Assembly: GCA_920105625.2 (NCBI GenBank)
Contig: OV050030.1
Span: 350,982,925-351,046,924 of the forward strand
Direction of reading: 5' to 3'
From: Clusia tigrina
Taxonomy: Eukaryota > Arthropoda > Insecta > Diptera > Clusiidae
Length of the DNA: 64,000 nt
Shown here one piece after another: positions 1 to 12,673 of the stretch (position 1 is the first letter of the stretch; each line of letters begins with the position of its first letter). Both the position numbers and the translations under genes were made by a program. The notes beneath the pieces were generated by a model. The model was not told where the DNA came from and did not search any database. It saw only the letters and a program-made list of their open reading frames with translations.

Positions 1-142
1 TGGAATTTTAAGAATAAGTCCGCTTGTGATTTAAAAACTAAAAGTGTAATGTAATGATTTCTCCAAAGAGTGATTTAGGGTTTTCAGCCACACGCGCACA
101 GCAGAAGGACGTCCCCCGTCAACCAAACACGGACCCCAACAT
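1..142 (+). repeat. probable 3' part of a Gypsy 5' LTR
   Basis: This stretch lies directly upstream of a sequence shaped like a tRNA primer site, so it should be the end (R/U5) of the 5' LTR. It ends in CCCCAACATT just before the primer site. Gypsy copy 2 has a comparable CCCAACAT ending at its own LTR/primer junction near 34.52 kb. The start lies outside the window and I found no second copy at the 3' side of copy 1, so the assignment rests on position only. Confidence 0.45.
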
Positions 143-144
143 TT

Positions 145-160
145 TGGCGCAGCCGGTCTA
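145..160 (+). other. primer binding site (tRNA-Ser-like)
   Basis: TGGCGCAGCCGGT begins with TGG, the complement of a tRNA CCA end, two bases after the presumed LTR end. The form resembles the TGGCGCAGTCGGT sites of 17.6/297-type Gypsy elements, which are primed by a serine tRNA; that tRNA assignment is from memory. It would prime minus-strand DNA synthesis. Confidence 0.6.
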
Positions 161-1331
161 AAGGACACATTGGAGGAATCCCAGAGCGAGGAAACTGAAG
201 CAGGGAAGCATCTTGCAACAAAATTCAAAGGACCCTAAGATAAAGATTTCATCGAATAAAATAATTACGAATAGAGTGTATAATAGCGTAATTTAAGTAG
301 ATACTTCTGCAACCCTGAAGGCGCCGTAGCGCTGGTCAAAGATGTCGCAACCTATAGGCGCGTTCGCGCTGTTGCACGCAGCTTTGAATGGCAACCATAA
401 ACCGTCAGTTTGATCGGACGGTCTATGCATGTTCATCCTAGCTGTGAGGATTTTTTTTTTGTAGGAGATTTGCGATTGTTTGTCGTGAGGGACATTTATA
501 TTGTTTATAAAGCCATGTAATTTATATTGGAGACATTTAAATTGTTTTTATATTGTGTAAATTCAGATGTTTTTAATTTATGTTGTTTGAAAACAAACAT
601 AAAAAATTTGATTTAAATATTTGGCATTTTGAGCTTAGGGTACTAGGTGAAAATAATTCAAGAGGTGCAGACAACACGTGTTGTTGCATCAAAGTTTGTG
701 TAGTTCCAAAACTACGATTTGCGTAGCAATGTTGAAGAAAACATTTATATCCTATTATTACGTGGCGCATACGTTACGGGTTTATTTTTAAATATGGATT
801 CAAATTTCCGGGGATGAATCAAGACACTTTTGCCTGTAAATCCAAATTCGGTTTTAAAAACATATGGCCTTTTCTATGGATTTTTGGGAGTATTAAGGAT
901 GGTGAGAGGAAATCAAGGAGTATCTGTGAGGAAGTCGAGAACCAATTTGCACTGATGGAACGACTTCATGGACGCCGGTAGACAGCGGATATGGAACTTG
1001 TGATGGACGTTAAGTAAAGAAAGAATATTAGGATCGAATTTACGATGAAATGTTTTTCAATAAATTGGTATTTATCATTAAGTAAGATGAAAAACAAAAA
1101 TTGGGATAAGTTAATAACAAGTTTTAACAATTATTGGGTTTTATTTGTAAATTGTTTTGGTAATGGGGATACGCCAGCTGTTCTGGCATTTGGGATATGA
1201 CGAAGGAGGCGCAAGGATTACTGCTGATACAGGAGTAAATTAGAGAAGCGGTTGAAAAACTGGTCCGTAACTTTAAGAAAGACTGCAGGTTACGTTAGGA
1301 CAACGTGTATTACCGCAAGCGAATAACATAG
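161..1331 (+). other. Gypsy copy 1 untranslated leader
   Basis: There is no convincing coding frame here. The stretch 420-730 matches, in reverse complement, about 34.20-34.40 kb of Gypsy copy 2: both contain a poly-T run followed by GTAGG, GGGACATTTAT, GCTTAGGGTA, TTGTTGCATCAAAGTTTGT and AACTACGATTTGCG. It is therefore the family's conserved leader between the primer site and gag. Confidence 0.6.
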
Positions 1332-3461
1332 TTGCAAAATCTGGGAAGAGAGTTTAACAATAATCACTGGCTGTTGTTGCCTCACGCAGTTGAGTACGGC
1401 AAGGGAAAATATTTTGCGGAAAATTACGCAGACTACATAAATAATCTGGTCATCGAATGGGCAGATACATTTAGTTCTGAATTAGAGGAACTAGGACAAC
1501 AAACTGTGAGTTTTTGTTTCGCCAGACGAGGAAGTAAGGAACAGATTGATATCAATGCAGTCAGAGGTGGAACTGTTTACTGGGAAAATAGTTGACCAGT
1601 TCGAAGCAAGTACGAGCAGGGAAGAAGCTCAGGAATTGTGGAAGCAGGCGAATGCCGGAGGAGCTGTGTCACCATTAGAAGTAGCGAATCAAGCCTTAAC
1701 GGCAATCCAAAAAAGGACAGAAAAAAAGTTGTTCAAAGATGTTGAGAAAACGGAAGATTTGAGAGAACAAAAGGAGTATCTTGAGAATAAGGTAAAGGAA
1801 CTTTCTAAGATATTGACGGAAACAGAGGAAGCAGCATCGCTGTTGGAAAGGAGGACGGGCGACCAATAGGACCTTACTGAATTGGGAGAGATCAAAATCA
1901 GCATCGGCTGAATTTACGCATACAGTATTCACATTGCCTCCGGAAGTACGTTGGCCGGAATATTTAACACCAGCAGGGATAAGCCGCATGGTAAAGCCAA
2001 AAGTAGTAGAAAGGCAAGCGGAATTTTTGTTTTACGCTTCTGAAGTTTTTGTCGAGCCTTTTTCTCCGGGAAGTCCGATAAATAATAAAATTCAGGGATA
2101 TCCGCCAAAGGAGCCGGAAGCAGTAACAGTGCAGCAAAGTCCCGATACTATGGACAGTATTTCGCCTGTAAGAACAAACGATCGAAGACTAATTAGTTTG
2201 CGTCCGTCACTGGCCAATTACCTTTCAAATCCGGGAGAAGCGAATCTGGAAAAATCCCATGAAGATAAGGTTCGAATTTTACCAGCCATAAGCAAAATAA
2301 GAATAAGAAAAATGGGCTTTCTGGAAGTTGCTCATGCGGTGGAGAAGTTGGTGCCCATGTTCTCAAGAGTCGAGCTATATGATCTGAGATCTGAGATCAG
2401 GCGCTTCAAAGCCGGTTGTGAGCTAGCACAACAGAGTCTTCCGGAAGCGGACGGGGAACACTTAATAAAGTGTATTAGGCAAAGAACCACAGGTAAGGCG
2501 TTTGATTTACTGGTGCATAGCTCGGTAAGCACCCTGGCAGAATTTAATGCACTTTTGGATCGGACATATTTAAAATAAAAGTCGTACGATTGTCTCGTTC
2601 GGGAAATTCAGGAATCAACTCAGAAATCCGGAGAGGAATTGAGAGCCTGGGGACGAAGGCTCCAGTCTCTGGGATATGCTGCTGAGATGGAGGTCAACAG
2701 GTAGTTGCCAGGAAACGCTGCAGCATACAAGGCTCAAGTAGAACGAGCTACGATTTCTGTGTTTAAGGCAGGTCTCATAAATAGGGACTTGGCTAATTAT
2801 ACTCTTACTCTCACGCCGAGGAGCATGACAGAGCTAGTGGAAGCGGTATCTTTCGCTGAAGCAGCAATACAACAGCGAACGACAACAGGTGGAATCTGCT
2901 GGACTGATGCTCCTGCAGAGGTAGGACCAGTACATCAGCGAAACACAAGTGGAGTCGGTAGATTGATGGGCCAATTTCCGCAACAAATTCCTGGTGGAGA
3001 GGTTCCAGCCAAGGAAACCCATTTGCTCATTCTGTCATAAGCCAGGGCATACAAGGTATGAATGCGTTACACGCAAAAACACGCCCTACTGTATGGAGCG
3101 CCAAACATATGGTCATGAGGCAAGTAGATAGTGCCAAGTAGACACTAAATGGGATCAAAGTAGAAGGCAGCCATCTATGAGGCGCCCGGTTCCACCCTCG
3201 AGGGACAGCAGGGATAACTTCAATAGTCACCGAGTTAATTCAACGGAAGGAATTAACCAAGAAATAAATCCTTTCAAAACTGGGAGTGGTCAGAAGCGAC
3301 CAAATTGTGATTCCAGAAGTGAACAAAGGATAAGCAACACCAAACAGGAGTTAAGATGCTTCTCATATGGACGAATGGGACATCAGGCAGCGGAATGCAA
3401 GGAGAGACAATCCCAACAAAGGAACCAGGGAAACTTCCAGCGGCCCAGTCGAGGCCAGTAG
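1332..3461 (+). pseudogene. gag: Gypsy gag polyprotein, broken
   Basis: Several adjoining frames (1332-1595, 1546-1869, 1934-2578, 2705-3040, 3177-3461) together form a gag gene interrupted by stops and frameshifts. The middle holds a helical capsid-like region (2310-2900). It aligns with copy 2 (MGIEISKTVARLVPVF...) and copy 3. The nucleocapsid part has a C-x2-C-x4-H-x4-C zinc knuckle at about 3028-3070 (CSFCHKPGHTRYEC), read in a different frame from the capsid. A second, damaged knuckle lies at about 3358-3399 (CFSYGRMGHQAAEC, second Cys replaced by Tyr). Gag would form the particle and bind genomic RNA. No intact start was identified. Confidence 0.75.
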
Positions 3462-3601
3462 ACTGGAAAGCCAAAAGATAGGAAGTAATAATTAGGCCGG
3501 AAATACGTGGGACTAGTAAGGTAGGAACTACAGTCCAGGAGAAGGAGGAGCAAGGGGCTCTCCAATATCACGAAGAGTTAGGGAGTGGATACACGTCCAT
3601 A

Positions 3602-4024
3602 TTGGGAACAAAAGGACGTTGCTTCGCTATGAGCAGGATAGGTAATGCCTTCATCGAGATGCCATGCGAGGAGGCAGTGAGTGGAAAACTAGTGCTATTA
3701 GTAGATTCAGGGGCGGCCACTAGCCTAGTAAAATCTAGTGTTTTACGGAAAGGGCTGGACATTAATCAAATGGATGTAAGAATGCTTAATGGAGCGTTTG
3801 GAGGGTGCATCAGGAGATTAGGGTCGCTCAGGATAGGACACAGTGAAGTTAAGGGTATGAGTTTTAGAGTGCAAGCAGTGGAATTGGATAGGGAAGGTAT
3901 TCCGGCTGATGGGATAATTGGCCGCACCATACTGGATGCGCTCGGAAAGCAGTTCTCATTTTATGATGATAATAAGAATAGAATCCTTACTCTTCCATTA
4001 AAGTCATGGCAGGAAGGATCGTGA
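3602..4024 (+). pseudogene. Gypsy aspartic protease
   Basis: An open frame of about 140 codons contains LVLLVDSGAATSLVK, with the D-S-G-A active-site motif of retroviral-type proteases at about residue 35. It also contains the later hydrophobic I-I-G-R-T flap/dimer segment (ADGIIGRTILDALG). This enzyme cleaves the Gag-Pol polyprotein. The domain itself is unbroken but is separated from gag and RT by stops, so the polyprotein cannot be made whole. A related protease fragment (IPCKETASGKLLLLVDSGAD) lies on the - strand near 54.1 kb. Confidence 0.8.
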
Positions 4025-4030
4025 AGGACC

Positions 4031-5756
4031 GTGAATAGGGTTCAGAATTGTATGGAGGTAGTAAATGCAAGGTCAACCAGAGTAGTTACTATGCATGTAG
4101 ACACGAAACTTAAGACTGTTGTTTTGCACAAGCAGCAGCTGGCGGAGGGCGTATATATGGGAGAGACCATAACGCACGTTGACAAGGGTAAGGTGTACGC
4201 TTGCGTACTGAATGCATCAGAAGAGGGCTACTATATGGATAAGGATTTTAGGCCTAAGTTCACTAGTTACGATAATTTTAAGGAACCGAATTATAGATCG
4301 GTAAATCTGATTAAACAAGTTGATATAAGAAAAAGAATGGAGAGAGTGCTAGAATCACTGAAGTTAGACCCAAGCGTAAATTCAGAAGAGAAGGCATCAA
4401 TAGAAGCCATTTGTGCGTCATTCCATGACATATTTCTGCTGGAAGGAGACCAGTTGACGTATACACAAGAGGTAGAGCAGAGGTACCTACTAGATTGGAT
4501 CAACCGCCAATAAACCAGAAACAATACAGATTGCCACAAGCTCACAAAGATGAGGTAAACAGGCAAGTGCAAGATCTGTTAAAGGATAACATAATTTCAC
4601 CGAGTATCTCGCCTTGGAACTCACCAATAATTTTGGTACGAAAGAAGGGAGGTGCTCAACTTCAAAAGAAGTCGAGAATGGTCGTTGATTTTAGGAAATT
4701 GAACGACGCCAAATTCTGGATCAATTGGGACACAGTAGATATTTTTCTACACTTGATTTAGCGAGTGGCTACCACCAAGTTCTGGTGGATATCCAAGATA
4801 AGCAAAGAACCGCGTTCAGCACCGGTTTGGGGCATTATGATTTTAATAGAATGCCGTTTGGATTAACAGGAGCACCGGCTACCTTCCAACGGTTGATGAA
4901 CCATGTGCTAATAGGCTTGCAAGGGTTAGATTGTTTTGTGTATCTGGATGATATTGTAATTTATGGGAAGAACTTGCAGCAGCATTCGGAACGCTTGTGC
5001 AAGGTGCTCCAGAAATTACGAGAACACAATTTGAAATTGAACACGGAGAAGTGTCAATTTTTGCGAAGAGAGGTGGTTTATTTAGGCCATCATTGCTTAG
5101 AGGCAGGTGCACTGCCTGACTCGCAGAAGGTGGATTGCGTTAAAAATCTAGCGATTGCTAGAAATAGAAAGGAAGTGCAAGCATTCCTAGGACTAGTGAA
5201 CTATTACAGAAAGTTCGTAGAAGGACTAGCCGGAATTGCGTTGCCAGTGAATAAGTTGCTACGAAAAGAAGCAGAGTTCGAATGGACAGAAAGATGTCAG
5301 CAAGCATTCGAGAGGTTAAAGGAAATAATTAGCTCGCCACCGATTTTGGCGTACCCCGACTTTGAGCAAAGTTTTTTGTTGACCACTGATGCTAGCAATG
5401 AAGCATTAGGGGCAGTATTGTCACAAGGGGAAGTCGGTAATGACCGACCAATAGCATTCGCAAGCAGAGCGCTTAGTGAGACGGAGAAGAGATACTCTAC
5501 AATAGAGAAGGAATTTCTAGCCATAGTGTGGGCTACGAAGAATTTTATGGCATATCTGCTAGGACGCCCATTCAAAATGTATACCGACCATCAACCGCTG
5601 AGAAGCATAGCGAATCTTAAAGATCAAACCTCCCGGGTGGGCCGTTTTCGATACAAATTGTCTGAGTATGATTTTGGAATCTTATACAAGCCTGGGAAGA
5701 TATCGGTAGTTCAAACTTGCCTAACAGGGAGAAGATCAATGTTAAATGGTCAGTAG
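4031..5756 (+). pseudogene. pol: Gypsy reverse transcriptase and RNase H
   Basis: Three overlapping frames cover the protease-RT linker (4031-4513), RT fingers (4495-4761, with ISPWNSPIILVRKK and RMVVDFRKLND) and RT palm through RNase H (4725-5756). The catalytic box FVYLDDIVIYG at about 4935-4967 is intact. The RNase H part has LTTDASNEALGAVLSQ and YTDHQPL. Relative to copy 3 a short segment is missing between RKLND and the FSTLDLASGY motif (about 4710-4735), which removes conserved palm residues and shifts the frame. RT copies the RNA genome; RNase H removes the RNA strand. Non-functional as it stands. Confidence 0.85.
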
Positions 5757-5883
5757 TTGACATAAAAGCAGCACAAAGAAAAGAAACGAATGATGAAATA
5801 GGCAAAGAGATAGCCAACAGGATAGAGTGGCTCGAGAATGACAAAAATATTCAGGAGGTACTCAAGGAATGACTCAACTCTAG

Positions 5884-6876
5884 GTGGACACCATTGATAT
5901 TGGAAAACATACGAGAGATTCAGTCGGGTTAGCGCCTGGAAAGGTATGCTCAGAGACAGAAAAATATGTAAAGAGCTGCCCAAAATGTCAAGCCAACAAG
6001 AGTTCGAGGCTGACGAGAATGCCAATGGTATTAACTGACACACCGAAACAACCATTTGATAAAGTTCACATGGATATGGTAGATATTTTACCTGAGACAG
6101 TTTCGGGAAATAAGTACATCTTGACGTTCCAGGACGAGTTCTCAAAATATATGGCGTGCATGGCTATACCCGATGCTGAAGCAAGTACGGTAGCTAAAGC
6201 CTGATGAAACTATAGCACGATACAACATACCTAAGGTTTGATAACCGACAATGGTTCAAATTTTGTATCGAAACTATTCTCAGAAACTTGTAAAATCCTG
6301 GGGATTAAGAAATTGCATATTACAACATATCATCCCCAGGATAATGGCTCATTGGAGCGTAGTCATCGACCGCTGGCCGAGTACTTGCGCAGTTTTGCCA
6401 AGGAAGACGGTTCGAATTGGGATCAATGGTTGACCATTGCAATGCATGTACACAACAATACTGTGCATGTATCAACGAAGCAAACTCCGTTTAGAACACT
6501 CTACGGGTTTGATTTCAACATGCCGGCAAATTTGAAGCGCAAATGTGCGCCAGTGTACAATGCTGATGACCCCAATAAAGTGCAAATATATCAGTTGCAG
6601 CGAGCGCACGAATTGGTTGGAGAAAACCAGGATTGTGCTAAACGAGTAGCCAGGGAAGCCTATAACAAGGTACTAAACCCAGTAGTTTTTCATGTGGGTG
6701 ACCAAGTATTAATGAAGAATCAGCCTAGGAGAAACAAGTTCTCACCTGTTTGGATAGGTCCGTATGTAGTAGCAGGGAGCCGCAGCCCAGTTACAACAGT
6801 AGTAACAATTAAGGGCAAGAATAAAAAACTATATAATAATTTATTGAAATTGTTCCACATTAGACCACACAACTAA
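5884..6876 (+). pseudogene. Gypsy integrase
   Basis: The frame 5884-6204 carries the end of the zinc-binding domain (CPKCQANKSSRL) and the first catalytic Asp (VHMDMVDILPE). The frame 6238-6876 carries the second Asp (ITDNGSNF) and the Glu (NGSLERSHRPLAEYL), so all three DDE residues are visible, but a stop and frame change at 6204-6238 separate them. The C-terminal part (FHVGDQVLMKNQPRRNKF...PYVV) is the SH3-like tail typical of Gypsy integrases and ends at a stop at 6874-6876. Integrase inserts the cDNA into the host chromosome. Confidence 0.85.
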
Positions 6877-8300
6877 AGACATGTGTTAACAGTGTTTTGC
6901 AAATGTAAACACAAGAATAACAACGTAAACATGTACGTGGGTATATCAAATAACACAAACAGCTCCGATTTTCAAAGTCAAGGCCGACAGAAATGTGCCA
7001 ATTAAACTCAGGCGAGTATAATTGACGTAAGAAATATGTGCTTATTAGGCACTATGGCCGAACGAAGCACAGTAGAGGAAAATATATTAAATAATAAGAA
7101 ACGGGTTCATTGGACAAAATTTTAAAAATAAAATTATAAGACAGTCGTGGGTAAGTAATTTAAACTAAACGTAGAACGTAGACGACCTTCACATACATAC
7201 GGCGGTTAATGAAATGAAATACGATGCGTAAGCAGTAGCGCCGGCACCGTTGGTGAAGTAAGTATATATGTATGTAGCTGTATAATGTACAGAATGAATG
7301 TACGAGGGTATATTTAAGTAAGTAAGTAATTTTGTTAGTAGGTATGGGTATGGCCATATAAGTAAGTATGTAGGGACATATGATTAGGAATTGGGAATTT
7401 GCAGATACTGGAATAGGGTAAATGTAAATAGACTTTAATTTTTTTTCTTTTATCGATTAGGGAATTAGCGTATGGAAAATTGAAGAAATGTATATGTTGA
7501 CATAGTAAAATATGTAGAGGTTATTTGGGAGCTAGCGTTAGTAATTGATTCTAAGTAAGTAAGAGTGCCTTGAATGTATGTATGTAGTCATATCCGAGAA
7601 AGTTACAAGGTGTAAGCAGAATACACTCGTTTATGGATATATACATATCAGGCTAGAAGCAAATTTAAATAAAAAGTAATTACGAGTTCAGTCATGCAAT
7701 GGACAAAGTTTTGACATAAACGGGTTTATCTTGTATAATCTTATTTTTGTCGGAGGAGCAAAGGGATTTGCTCGAAATTTAAATGAGCAATGAGCAATGA
7801 GCAACTCACATTTGAAAGAAAAGCATGAAAAAGTTAAACAAAATAATCTGATGCCTTATATAGCAATGATAATAGATAGTCCGGTCCTCTTTTCCTTCTG
7901 GATGCATTGGCAGATCCGATGATGTAAGGGGAGAAGACGAGTGGACGTAAGTTGAATGATATAGCATTCAACTGTAGAGTAAGCGTTTTATGAATGTATT
8001 TTATTTAAAGTTACAGAAATTAATTATTTAAAAATTGAATTTATACCGAAATAAATGTAATAATTCTAAGAAAACAAAAATTATGCTAAATAGGAAAATT
8101 GTCCACAAGAGTATGTATAGTATATTTATTTAATTATTATATGATTTTGAAATTGGTTTGTTAAATTAACTTGTGAAATGTTGGATTAAACTAAAACGTT
8201 AACTAGAAAACTAAGAAAATTAGGATAAGGATTCAACTCTGATGATGTGAACCGAAGCAGAAAATTTCAGGAACAGCGCATATCGGAAGACAGTGCAGAC
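6877..8300 (+). other. Gypsy copy 1 3' non-coding region
   Basis: This is AT-rich sequence with no supported gene. The segment at about 7565-7650 (GCCTTGAATGTATGTATGTAGTCATAT ... GAATACACTCGTTTATGGATATATACAT) matches, in reverse complement, about 29.97-30.06 kb. That places the 3' end of Gypsy copy 2 there and shows this region belongs to the element. Short GTAAGTAAGTAAGTA runs occur at 7317-7365. The 3' LTR should lie here but its limits were not resolved. Confidence 0.5.
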
Positions 8301-9045
8301 TAAGAGACCAACGTAGTTTCGGAAATATGTGTTTTTGAAAAACAGGGATTTCTGGCAGCTATCCAAGGTTTGGGAAACTAGTTGTGACTGCTAGGATGCC
8401 AACATATTGGATTGGGGATGAATGGCGACGGATTTATTTTTCTTTGCGGAACGGCATATGGCCGCAGTTCCTTGCGGAGTCATGCTTTGCATTGGACAGT
8501 TTTACATTGCAATATCCACCCAGTATATCACAATCTCAACAGGTTCAATTTGGATAAGTTGAAGATGTGTAAAAGCTTAAGAAGGGTGAGTGAAACCACC
8601 ACCAAATATAATAAGCAGAAGAAATTTGGCTCACGGAAGTTAATTGCTTCATTGAAGTATATGTCCAGTATGAACATATGAAATGTGATTTACATATGAA
8701 ATATGATTTAATACAAGAGGACACAGAGACTGGTGTCCGATCAGAGTACACTGATTACGTCATTAAGAGTGTATCTCAGAGAAATAGCGATAGTCTACAC
8801 ATCGAAAGCCAAAGAAAAACACTTTCACCATAGAATGCATTGCTGCAAAGTAAGAAGGAGTATTGTAATCTCTCATGTATTCCAAATGTTTTTTAGAAGT
8901 TGAACACTATAAACAGAGAATGAAAAGAAGAAGGCTACTACAAGCGAAGTTTTAATGGTAACCCGTATCGGTCCAGAGACAAGGGAGGGGTATGCAGAGT
9001 TCATCGAGGGATTTCACTCCGACAACGACGGCCGGCATCCAAATC
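8301..9045. other. unassigned sequence, no supported gene
   Basis: An 89-codon open frame at 8412-8681 (+) has no recognisable domain and no related copy in the window, so I do not call it a gene. The stretch runs up to the first satellite monomer at about 9046. Confidence 0.4.
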
Positions 9046-12000
9046 CAATGATCACCAAGCTTCACAGCAAACACTCTCCAGAGACTGCTAAATATTCCCA
9101 GAAAGTTTTGTAAAAAACGTGGCAACGACTTAAGAGATACGCTCTATGTAAGTAACTTTTTCCAATAACCTCAAACGTTAGAGGAACACTCTCCTGAGAC
9201 TGCTAAATCTTCCCCGAAAATTTCCTAAAAATCGGGTCATCGGTTTGAGAGATAAGCAATATAGAAGCAACTGTCTGTACGATAAGTGCCACGCCCTCTT
9301 TTGCAATAACCTGAAACATAACAGGAATACTTTCCGGACAATTTCTTGAAAATCGATTAAGCGGATTCAGAGGATTAGCAGTTTCGCAGATACACTCTAT
9401 AGAAGTTACTGTTTGTATGGGAGGTATAACACCCCCATTCCAATGATCACCAAACTTCACAGCAACACTCTGCAGAGACTGCTAAATCTTCTCCGAAAGT
9501 TTCGTAAAAAACTTTTCAACGGTTTCAGAGATACGCTCTATTGAAGTAACTTTTCGTATGAGAATTGCCACGCCCTCTTTTCCAATAATCTCAAACGTCA
9601 CAGGAACACTTTCCAGATACTGCTAAATCTTTTCCGAAAATAGCGTAAAAATCGGTTCAGCGGTTTCGGAGATACGCTCTATAGAAGTTAATCTCTGAAT
9701 GCGAGGTGCCACGCCCCCTTTTCCAATAACCTGAAATTTCACATGGAACACTCTCAAGAGACAGCTAAATCTTCCCCGAAAATTCCCTAAATACCGGGTA
9801 ATCGGTTTGAGAGGTAGGCTATACAGAAGCAACTGTCTGTACAATAAGTGCCACGCCCTCTTTTGCAATAACCTGAAACATAACAGGAATACCCCCCAGA
9901 AAATTTCTTGAAAATCGATTCAGCGGTTTCAGAGCTATCCGCTATGGAATTTACTGTTTGTATCAGAAGTGCTACGCCCAGTTTTCCAATAACCGCCAAA
10001 CTATACAGGAACCGCCGAAAATTTCGTAAAAATCGTTTCAGCAGTTTCGCAGATATACTCTATAGAAGTTACTGTTTGTATGGGAGGTGTAACACGCCCA
10101 TTCCTATGATCACCAAACTTCAGAGCACCAGTCTCCAGAGACTGCTAAATCTTCTCCAAAAATATCGTAAAAATCGGTTCGTCGGTTTCAGAAATACGCT
10201 ATGTAGGAACAACTGTTTCAATGTGATGTGCTGCGACCTCTTTTCCAATAACCCCCAAACTTCACAGGAATACTCTTCAGAAAATTTTGTGAAAATCGGT
10301 TCAGCGGTTTCAGAGATAATCTATATAGAAGTAATTGTTGTATGAGAAGTGCCACGCCTCATTCTCCAATAACCGCCAATATATACTGGAACAGTCGGAA
10401 CAGAGATACGCTCTATAGAAGTAACTTTTTGTATGAGAAGTGCCACGCCCTCTTTTCCAATAACCTCAAACGTCACACGAACACTCTCCAGAGACTGCTA
10501 AATCCTTTCCGAAAATATCGTAAATATCGGTTCAGCGATTTCGGGGAAACGCTCTATTGAAGCTAATCTCTGTATGCGAGGTGCCACGCCGCCTTTCCCA
10601 ATAACGTGAAAATTCACAGGAACACTCCAGAGACTGCTAAATCTTCCCCGAAAGTTTCGTAAAAAACGTTTCAACGGTTTCAGAGATACGCTCTATTGAA
10701 GTAACTTTTTGTGTGAGAAGTGCCACGCCCTATTCTCCAAAAAACTCAAGCGTCACAGGAACACTCTCCCGAGACTACTAAATCTTCTCCAAAAACGTCA
10801 AAATCGGTTGAGCGGAATTTCGGAGATACACCCTATAGAAGTTACTGTTTATATGGGAGGTGTAACACCCCCAGTCTAATGATCACCAAACTTCACATCA
10901 ACACTCTCCAGAGAAAGCTCTTTTCCAGTAACCTAAAAAGGTCACAGCAACAATGTCCAGAAACTGCTAAATCCACTCCGCAAATATCGAGAAAATCGGT
11001 TCAGCGGTTTCGGAGATAAGCCCGGTGCAGCAGTTGCGGAGATACACTCTATAGAAGTTACTGTTTATATGGGAGATGTAACACCCCCATTCCAATGATC
11101 ACGAAACTTCACAGCAACACTCTCCAGAGACTGCTAAATCCTCCCCGAAAATTTCATAAAATTCGTTTCAGCGGTTTCAGATATACGCTCTATAAAAGTA
11201 ACTTTTTGTGTGAGAATTGCAACGCCCTCTTTTCCAATAACATCAAACGGCAAAGGAACACTCTCCAGAGACTGCTAAATCTTCCCCAAAAATTTCCTAA
11301 AAATCGGGTAACCGGTTTGAGAGATACGCTATATAGAAGTCACTGTCTGTACCAGAAGAGCCACGCACTCTTTTGCAATAACCTGAAATATCACAGGAAC
11401 ACTCTCCACAAAATTTCGTGAAAATCGATTCAGCGGTTTCAGAGCTGTGCGCTATAGAATTTACTCTTTGTATGAGAAGTGCTACGCCCAGTTTTCCAAT
11501 AACCGCCAAACTATACAGGAACCGCCCAAAAATTCGGTAAAAATCGTTTCAGCAGTTTCGCAGCCACACTCCATAGAAGTGTCTGTTTGTATGGGAGGTG
11601 TAACACCCCAATGCCGATGATCATCAAGCTTCACAGCAACACTCTCCAGAGTCTGCTAAATCTTCCCCGAAAGTTTCGTAAAAAACGTGTCAATGGCTTC
11701 AGAGATACGCTCTATAGAAGTAACTTTTTGTGTTACAAGTGCCACGCCCTCTTTTTTAATTACCTCAAACGCCAGAGGAACACTCTCCTAAGACTGCTAA
11801 ATCTTCTCCGAAAGTTTCGTAAAAATCGGTTCAGCGGTTTCGGAGATAGGCTCTATAGAAGTTAATCTCTGAATGCGAGGTGCCACGCCCCCTTTTCCAA
11901 TACTGTGAAAATTCACAGGAACACTCTCCAGAGTCTGCCAGATCTTCCCCGAAAATTTCAAGAAAATCGTTTCAGCCGTTTCAGATACACGCTCAATAGA

Positions 12001-12673
12001 AGGAAATCTTTGTATGCGAGGTGTCACGCCCCCTTTTCCAATAACCTGAAAATTCACAAGGAACACTCTCCATAGACAGCTAAATTTTCCCCGAAAATTT
12101 CCTAAATTTCGGGTAATCGGTTTGAGATGTACGCTATATAGAAGCAACTGTCGGTATAAGAAGTGCCACGCCCTCTTTTGCTATAACCTGAAACATCACA
12201 GGAACACTCTCCAGAAAATTTCGTGAAAATCGATTCAGCGGCTTCAGAGCTATGCGCTATAGAATTTACTGTTTGTATGAGAAGTGCTACACCCAGTTTT
12301 CCAATAAATGCCAAACTATACAGGAACCGTCTTAGATACAGCAAAATTTTTCCCTAAAATTTTGTAAAAATCGGTACAGCAGTTTCGCAGATACACTCTA
12401 TAGAAGTTACTGTTTGTATTCCAATGATCACCAAACTTAACAGCAACAATCTAAAGGGACTGCTAAATCTTCCCCGAAACTTTCGTAAACAACGTTCCAA
12501 CGGTTTCAGAGATACGCTCTATAGAAGTAACTTTTTGTATGAGAAGTGCCAGGCCAACTTTTCCTGTAACCTCAAACGTCACAGCAACACTCTCCAGAAA
12601 CTGCCAAATCTTCTCCGAAAATATCGAGAAAATTGGTCCAGCGGTTTCGGAGATAAGCTCTTTAGTATTTTTT
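9046..12673. repeat. 141-bp satellite, array A (higher-order)
   Basis: About 25 related monomers stand head to tail. A typical unit runs CTGCTAAATCTTCCCCGAAA...TCGGTTCAGCGGTTTCAGAGATACGCTCTATAGAAG...GTGCCACGCCC...CCAATAACC...CACAGGAACACTCTCC. Identical landmarks at 11131 and 11272 give a 141-bp period; many units are shortened. At least five sub-types differ after CTATAGAAG and recur in the same order. For example, the TTACTGTTTGTATGGGAGGTGTAACACCCCC type appears at about 9402, 10065, 11053, 11577 and 12403. Because 141 is a multiple of three, long frames run through the array, but their peptides are repeats of one another and I regard them as fortuitous. Confidence 0.88.

Larger units (their letters stand above)
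1..8300 (+). mobile_element. Ty3/Gypsy LTR retrotransposon, copy 1 (degraded)
   Basis: The order LTR remnant, tRNA primer site, gag, aspartic protease, RT/RNase H, integrase on the + strand is that of a Ty3/Gypsy element. Two more copies of the family lie in the window: copy 2 on the - strand at about 29.9-34.9 kb and copy 3 at 47.7-50.38 kb. Copy 1 is the most complete, but gag and pol are broken by stops, frameshifts and a small deletion in RT. The left LTR is cut by the window edge. I could not find a matching right LTR, so the 3' boundary (somewhere between 7.7 and 8.4 kb) is a guess. No envelope frame was recognised after integrase. Confidence 0.88.

Noticed and set aside
8412..8681. 89-codon open frame after Gypsy copy 1
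   Set aside because: No domain, no homologous copy in the window, composition ordinary for AT-rich non-coding DNA.
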